DNA of 57,114 bases from the NCBI GenBank assembly GCA_014804265.1, contig JAAVAC010000056.1, positions 1-57,114 of the forward strand, in the 5' to 3' direction. Shown piece by piece: positions 54,601 to 57,114 of the stretch. How positions within the stretch are numbered: position 1 is the stretch's first letter; every line of letters begins with the position of its first letter. Under the pieces are notes generated by a model. That model did not search any database and was not told the DNA's origin. It worked only from the letters and a program-made list of their open reading frames with translations. The translations under genes were made by a program, and so were the position numbers. The stretch comes from Lachnospiraceae bacterium (lineage in GTDB: Bacteria > Bacillota > Clostridia > Lachnospirales > Lachnospiraceae).

Positions 54601-57114
54601 GTCTGTTTCCATTTCTTTTACTGTCCCATCTGCAAAGCATACATAAACTGCAGCTCCTGCCATAAGCTGGTCCATGGAATTCTTTACATGTATTGTATGG
54701 ATTCCGCACTTTGTTTTGTCCTTGACACTTGCAGTAGCTACAGTGGAAGCCTGATTTCCTTTTCCATCTGTAACGGTCAGAGTAACGCTGTACTCTCCTG
54801 CTGTCTGATAGGTATGTTTTGGATTTTTTCCATATAGTATGGTGCCATCCCCCATATCCCATTTATAACTTTCAATCTTGATATTATCCGTTGACTTTTC
54901 TCCGCTAAAAGCAATTTCCCTTCCTTCAATTCCCATAACATCTGAAAGCTTTGCATTGGGAGGCACTATATCCGTATCGCTTGTCAGGATATAGACCTCT
55001 GATGATCTTGCGGCATTTCCTGCCTTATCACATGCTTCCACGTAATAGTAATATCTGGTTTCAGGCAATATTTCCCCGTCTTCAAATTGGTTAGCCGTTA
55101 CCTTTTTTAACAGGCGAAAGCGTTCCTCTCCTCTGGACATTTTATAAATATTGTAATGGGAAAAATCCGGTTCCTCATTTTCAGAAATAGCTAACAGGAC
55201 TTTTCCGTCTTTCTCAGTTACTGATATGTCCGGCGCTTTTGGTGCATTCATGTCCAATGTGAACTGCTTCTGATAAGAAATGCTTCCATTTCCATTTATA
55301 TCCACTGCCATCGCCTGAAATTCATACTGTCCCGATTCAAGACCTGTCGTGTCCCATACGGTTTCCAGCCGATAAAGATCGCCGCTTACATCATAATCAC
55401 CAATCTTCTCCCATGCAAATTCTCCTGTTTTTCGATATTTCAGATTGATTTCCTTTAGTGAAACGTTATCACTTGCCATCACCTTAATAGTTGGATTCCC
55501 ACTGATAACTTCATTTTCTTTTATGGTACAGGCATGAATAACCGGTGCTTCTGTATCTTTTTCTGCAGTCCAGATGACTGGCTCGGAAAGTTCACTGCGG
55601 TTCCCTGCCCGGTCTATTGCAACAATTTGATACATATATGTTTTTTTATAGGAGCAGCTTTTATCAACAAAGTAGTCTGATGTGGTTGTATGAAGCAGCA
55701 TATAGAAATTTGTTCCTTCTCCTGCCCGATATATTTCATATCCCCATACATCCTCTTCCTGCTTCCACTGAAGCTTTATAGCACCGCTTTCGCCGGATAT
55801 TTGTACATTATCCACTACTTTCGGCGGTGTTCTGTCAATGACATACTCTGCTATGACTTCTTCCGTATTTCCATTTTTGTTTCCTGCCTTATCATATGCC
55901 TCAAATTTTACATAAACGGTTCCCTCCTTCATGTTACTGATATCCCATGAATAAGATAGAACTTCTTTTTTACTGTTTCCATAACCATTCACGGTGGCAA
56001 TCTCTTCATAATTTATTTTGTCATATGAATAAGAGAATACCGCCTGTCCAACAGCAGAATTATCTTCAATCTCAGCTTCCAGATACAGATTGCTGTTGTA
56101 TACGGATATATTGGGTCCAATTCGTTTAATAATAGGAGCTATCGTATCTTCTGTTGTGGAAATTGTATACCAGTCCGATGGTTCCCCCCTGTTTCCCAGC
56201 AAATCATACCCGACCACTCTTAATACATATTCTGTGCCCGGAGATAAATCCGATATTTTACACCCTGTTGCTTTGATATATGTTTTCAAGATTGAGACGT
56301 TATTATTATTTTTTCTTTCCACTGCAAAATAGGATATGTCTTTTTCTGCTGCCTGACTCCAGGCTAATTGAAGTTCTGTACTCGTAGCGCTCCCTTCCAA
56401 TATCTCTACTTTTGATATACCTGTATTATCTACTTCACATTCTTTTGTCACGGCAACAGAAAGATTGCCTGCTGCATCTTTTGCAACAGCCTTTATCTCA
56501 TACCTTCCATCACTCACCCTGTTTGTATACCAGTCAAATTGAGCAGTTCCCTTATCCTGCAAGTTTCTTTCTACTTGTTTTTCTCCTAAAGAATACCATG
56601 TATCCTGTCCTGCCATTCGGTAATACAACATCACACTTTTTACCAATTTATTGTCGCTTGCTTCTACTGATATTGTAACCTTTTGAGTGATTCGCTCATT
56701 TAATCCAATTTTAACTATTTTGGGCACTTCTTTATCCGGTTCCACTACAACAAAAGCAGACGAAGAAACAGCACTCTTCTGCTCATATTTATCCACTGCC
56801 ACAAGCCAGTATTCATATTCTTTTCCCTCTACTGCCTTTTTATCTACATAGGCTTCTGTATAAATTCCTGAAACTTGTGCTATTTTCTCACAGGTATTGC
56901 TTTCCATATCCCTCCTGAAAATCAAATAGCTGGTACAATCTGCGCTGACAGATGGCTCCCATGACAATTCCACATTCCCCTGCCTGCTTGTGGCCTTTAT
57001 ATGTGTAGGCGCTTTCGGCGGTGTTCTGTTAATCTCATAACGAACCTGTCTGCTATCCGAATTTCCATCCGCGTCCGTGACGCAGTAACGGATGCGCATC
57101 TGTTGGGTACCAGT
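48664..57114 (-). CDS. RHS-repeat polymorphic toxin with FN3, PKD and variable C-terminal tip
   Basis: At least 2816 residues; the frame is open to the window end, so the N-terminus is outside. From the visible start: several FN3/Ig-like domains (PPKAPTHIKATSRQGNVELS; IAPIIKRIGPNISV), a PKD domain near 720-800 (YKWDMGDGTILYGKNPKHTY), a carboxypeptidase-regulatory-like segment, and a DUF6531-type start of the shell (RDPINVMTGAFE). Long YD repeats follow (YEYDKNSRLVKTTRPNDTV). The RHS core (NRYSYVEGNPVSYLDPFG) ends near 49084, and a 139-residue tip (48664-49083) follows. The tip has a hydrophobic stretch (about 22-45) and the motif KYDHEVHSKALVESAKWF. The FN3/PKD region probably presents the shell outside the cell. 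Tip activity is unknown. The core is richer in GC than the downstream array. Confidence 0.9.
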   Translation of the reverse strand, partial: TGTQQMRIRYCVTDADGNSDSRQVRYEINRTPPKAPTHIKATSRQGNVELSWEPSVSADCTSYLIFRRDMESNTCEKIAQVSGIYTEAYVDKKAVEGKEYEYWLVAVDKYEQKSAVSSSAFVVVEPDKEVPKIVKIGLNERITQKVTISVEASDNKLVKSVMLYYRMAGQDTWYSLGEKQVERNLQDKGTAQFDWYTNRVSDGRYEIKAVAKDAAGNLSVAVTKECEVDNTGISKVEILEGSATSTELQLAWSQAAEKDISYFAVERKNNNNVSILKTYIKATGCKISDLSPGTEYVLRVVGYDLLGNRGEPSDWYTISTTEDTIAPIIKRIGPNISVYNSNLYLEAEIEDNSAVGQAVFSYSYDKINYEEIATVNGYGNSKKEVLSYSWDISNMKEGTVYVKFEAYDKAGNKNGNTEEVIAEYVIDRTPPKVVDNVQISGESGAIKLQWKQEEDVWGYEIYRAGEGTNFYMLLHTTTSDYFVDKSCSYKKTYMYQIVAIDRAGNRSELSEPVIWTAEKDTEAPVIHACTIKENEVISGNPTIKVMASDNVSLKEINLKYRKTGEFAWEKIGDYDVSGDLYRLETVWDTTGLESGQYEFQAMAVDINGNGSISYQKQFTLDMNAPKAPDISVTEKDGKVLLAISENEEPDFSHYNIYKMSRGEERFRLLKKVTANQFEDGEILPETRYYYYVEACDKAGNAARSSEVYILTSDTDIVPPNAKLSDVMGIEGREIAFSGEKSTDNIKIESYKWDMGDGTILYGKNPKHTYQTAGEYSVTLTVTDGKGNQASTVATASVKDKTKCGIHTIHVKNSMDQLMAGAAVYVCFADGTVKEMETDGEGKVIISGTAGEHAAAVFVSGYLIAEKNFKISVYEDLSTTIILQEGSMVGGEITAEKLSIEDIKKYSIDVTDEENFFEYSYKVQTSFESNAVPGFEFQFRGSTKKTSIGNGIGFVTGSGGNSGGGNKDDSEISTSAKVVYAGEKPVVAYCTTAPASVKWLKDMYIVTVTIQNYADEKYVIEDSNVILNLPKGISLAKLMEAQNLSQAMGIIEGQSSATASWIVKADETGEYQVSADFKGRLQPFEKEITAKIENTIKFGADSGDGLHLYIYPETTAYIGEKYYFQYQLKNESKEPVYYVTAKFGAYRTTDFVQVVDTYVNGELTQSVRNSTGIKYYTASTEGAHIPILCEGDSVTVESLGAGQSIYGTYCEYFPGGGDPARVYYKLSNAVVKKLSDSNADMKVTVMPIQGHMTKANISITLPVEDDTDEETGEESGGNTSGGNKKNPDNKKHTPSTGKPTTPTGTSTERDPINVMTGAFESKQCVMAASGVNDIRFQLAYNSLETNMEGDLGYGWHHNYESKIEDQNGLLKVWLTPYDSLLFVNEDLMNNKVEGTYRDGEIWLGDMEPENIDGKGGITRSTISGNSVSGNAISENSMPEDLLPRNAVSPEEPGNKEQTGDKADIPADKVDKPCSYVPISENMKGYSVEKTDGVYIFRTPDMTEYHYDEKGQLIKRVNEKGQVLNISHPEGQLVISEPYTEKSITAVMNQDGNIVSLRDNGGNQVTFAYDANNNLSSVTSKGGTSNYYSYDEGHRIVEGRDTDHTLFVQNTYDEKGRVLTQDDGEAATKPVTLHYEDNEENGNTVITMNDMNGAVKTITADSLGKGLRYQDGIGGIFTYAYNEKGDMVSYRNADGTGEDYAYDENGNITKLVETSGRTTTYTYNECNQLLSQTCNDGTSLTYAYGGNNQTASITSGNGAVVRYEYNEQGQVTKEVVEGLGETSYQYSGGMLTQIIDSNGNVSKYLYDSIGNVVQYINGKGTVTDYEIAPNGKVLKETVTLADGSKAVTSYAYDAYGNQTKKTDANGNSTTYQYDKNDRLIKEIRADGSTITYDRDVDGNITKITYPDGMTTIEAAYDTAGNLLTLKDALKSTMVQSFNSGSQLTGTAFANGGTITYRYYDNGLLKSETDAMGNTITYTYDSAGRVTGITDKMGNTTSYGYDEAGNAATVTNPEGETVTVAYNQYRQAVSTTDARGNTTRYEYDRMGNCVRMTDALNHVTEYEYNGNNEIVKVIRKGENGHDDIILTYAYDHLGNVTLITDGEGNSYRMDYDKVGNLKAIYDAYGTAVESYSYDKVYNQTAIKDAKGNETAMTYDSLGNMVSMLNKATGSATTYTYVGGQLLSSSTDALGGRVTAEYDAMGNVESFTNPNGGVTKYTYDLNNRITGESIGSEYKHAYEYNANGQVVKKTNSNGQVTEYTYDRAGRVTSLKDQLGTISYTYDKNGNLLTVTDSNGTITREYDALNRVTSYKDTRGNTIRYGYDEFGNLTAITYPNGKQVIYTYDKNGNIKTATDWEGRTTTYEYDKNSRLVKTTRPNDTVETRTYDEAGQLLTILDKKGNQTINSQEYSYDVSGNITAVKSGQVGELQNSSDISDTSMEYDKTNRLIKYNGKEVKYDKEGNMVYGPLNGAMTNFTYDCRNRLVQAGNTKYEYDAEDNRTAVIKNAGTKEEIRTEYVVDSVEELSRVLMAVEKKMGNAVTGSGIEGTTGNEALQATYFYYGNGLTAQENEKEGYLTYHFNNVGSTNAVTDEKGAVKYSYTYNPYGELTKGSYGQVMFLFNGQYGVASDDNGLYYMRARYYNVSIKRFINQDVVTGNIAESQSLNRYSYVEGNPVSYLDPFGLMRESIDEIHDLISEINEYISISVGLLIVTALILPETAEISLALIDVLGKVSMALNIADALLYATEMCMAGDYNEQWYEAFWGAVSSLGSVIINQRDPIGNSKAVKYDHEVHSKALVESAKWFLNYIYDGIRGMVDAICF

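Noticed and set aside
1-57114. Prophage or integrated conjugative element
   Set aside because: No integrase, terminase, capsid, relaxase or coupling protein is visible. The TraX-like protein alone does not indicate conjugation.

Overview
The window comes from a low-GC, spore-forming, motile Firmicute, most likely a gut Lachnospiraceae (class Clostridia). This rests on a BofA-type sporulation protein, flagellin with FliS, meso-diaminopimelate dehydrogenase, a tyrosine T-box leader, a Tad/Flp pilus locus of the Lachnospiraceae type (DUF5702, Flp1-like pilin, FHA protein), and small families (DUF6472, DUF6240) that I associate with this group. No search was possible, so the taxonomy is inference.

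Layout. 1-1413 is the 3' part of a GC-rich RHS/YD-repeat gene that stops before its core. 1414-3460 holds an ABC-F ribosome-protection gene behind a promoter, a three-codon leader ORF and an attenuator hairpin. 3468-3716 is a large palindromic element. 3867-6079 carries a DUF6472 protein, tRNA-Lys(CTT), TatD and RsmA/KsgA. 6223-12501 holds a 1445-residue repeat protein with a degenerate ATPase-like end, then glycogen branching enzyme. 12657-17430 is a short flagellar block (DUF6240 protein, flagellin, FliS), followed by reverse-strand YaaL/DUF2508 and forward BofA. 18090-28309 is a Tad pilus operon behind a good promoter. It runs into a rhomboid protease, an FMN-reductase/SCP2 fusion, a HIT protein, a DtxR/MntR-like regulator, a TraX-like protein and tyrS with its T-box. 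35864-36280 has a 35-residue protein whose ribosome binding site can be sequestered by a 13-bp stem, followed by a second palindromic element related to the first. 36321-40809 (reverse strand) encodes Ddh, an Sce7726-like protein, an XRE regulator, a secreted CAP-domain protein and a metallophosphoesterase.

The final 16 kb (41068-57114), entirely on the reverse strand and AT-rich apart from the RHS core, is a polymorphic-toxin locus. It has an RHS protein of at least 2816 residues (FN3/Ig-like, PKD, DUF6531, YD repeats, core, 139-residue variable tip). Its stop overlaps the start of a membrane protein, the likely immunity partner. Downstream is an array of three paralogous families of membrane proteins, with intact and decayed copies, one copy split at a ten-base homopolymer, and a displaced piece of an RHS toxin tip fused to a decayed immunity gene. 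This array is the best candidate for an undescribed system. The paired palindromic elements are the second.

How it works together: the Tad genes make an envelope-spanning pilus machine and the flagellar block supplies filament subunit and chaperone. The RHS locus is an antagonism module that appears to have exchanged toxin tips and kept old immunity genes.
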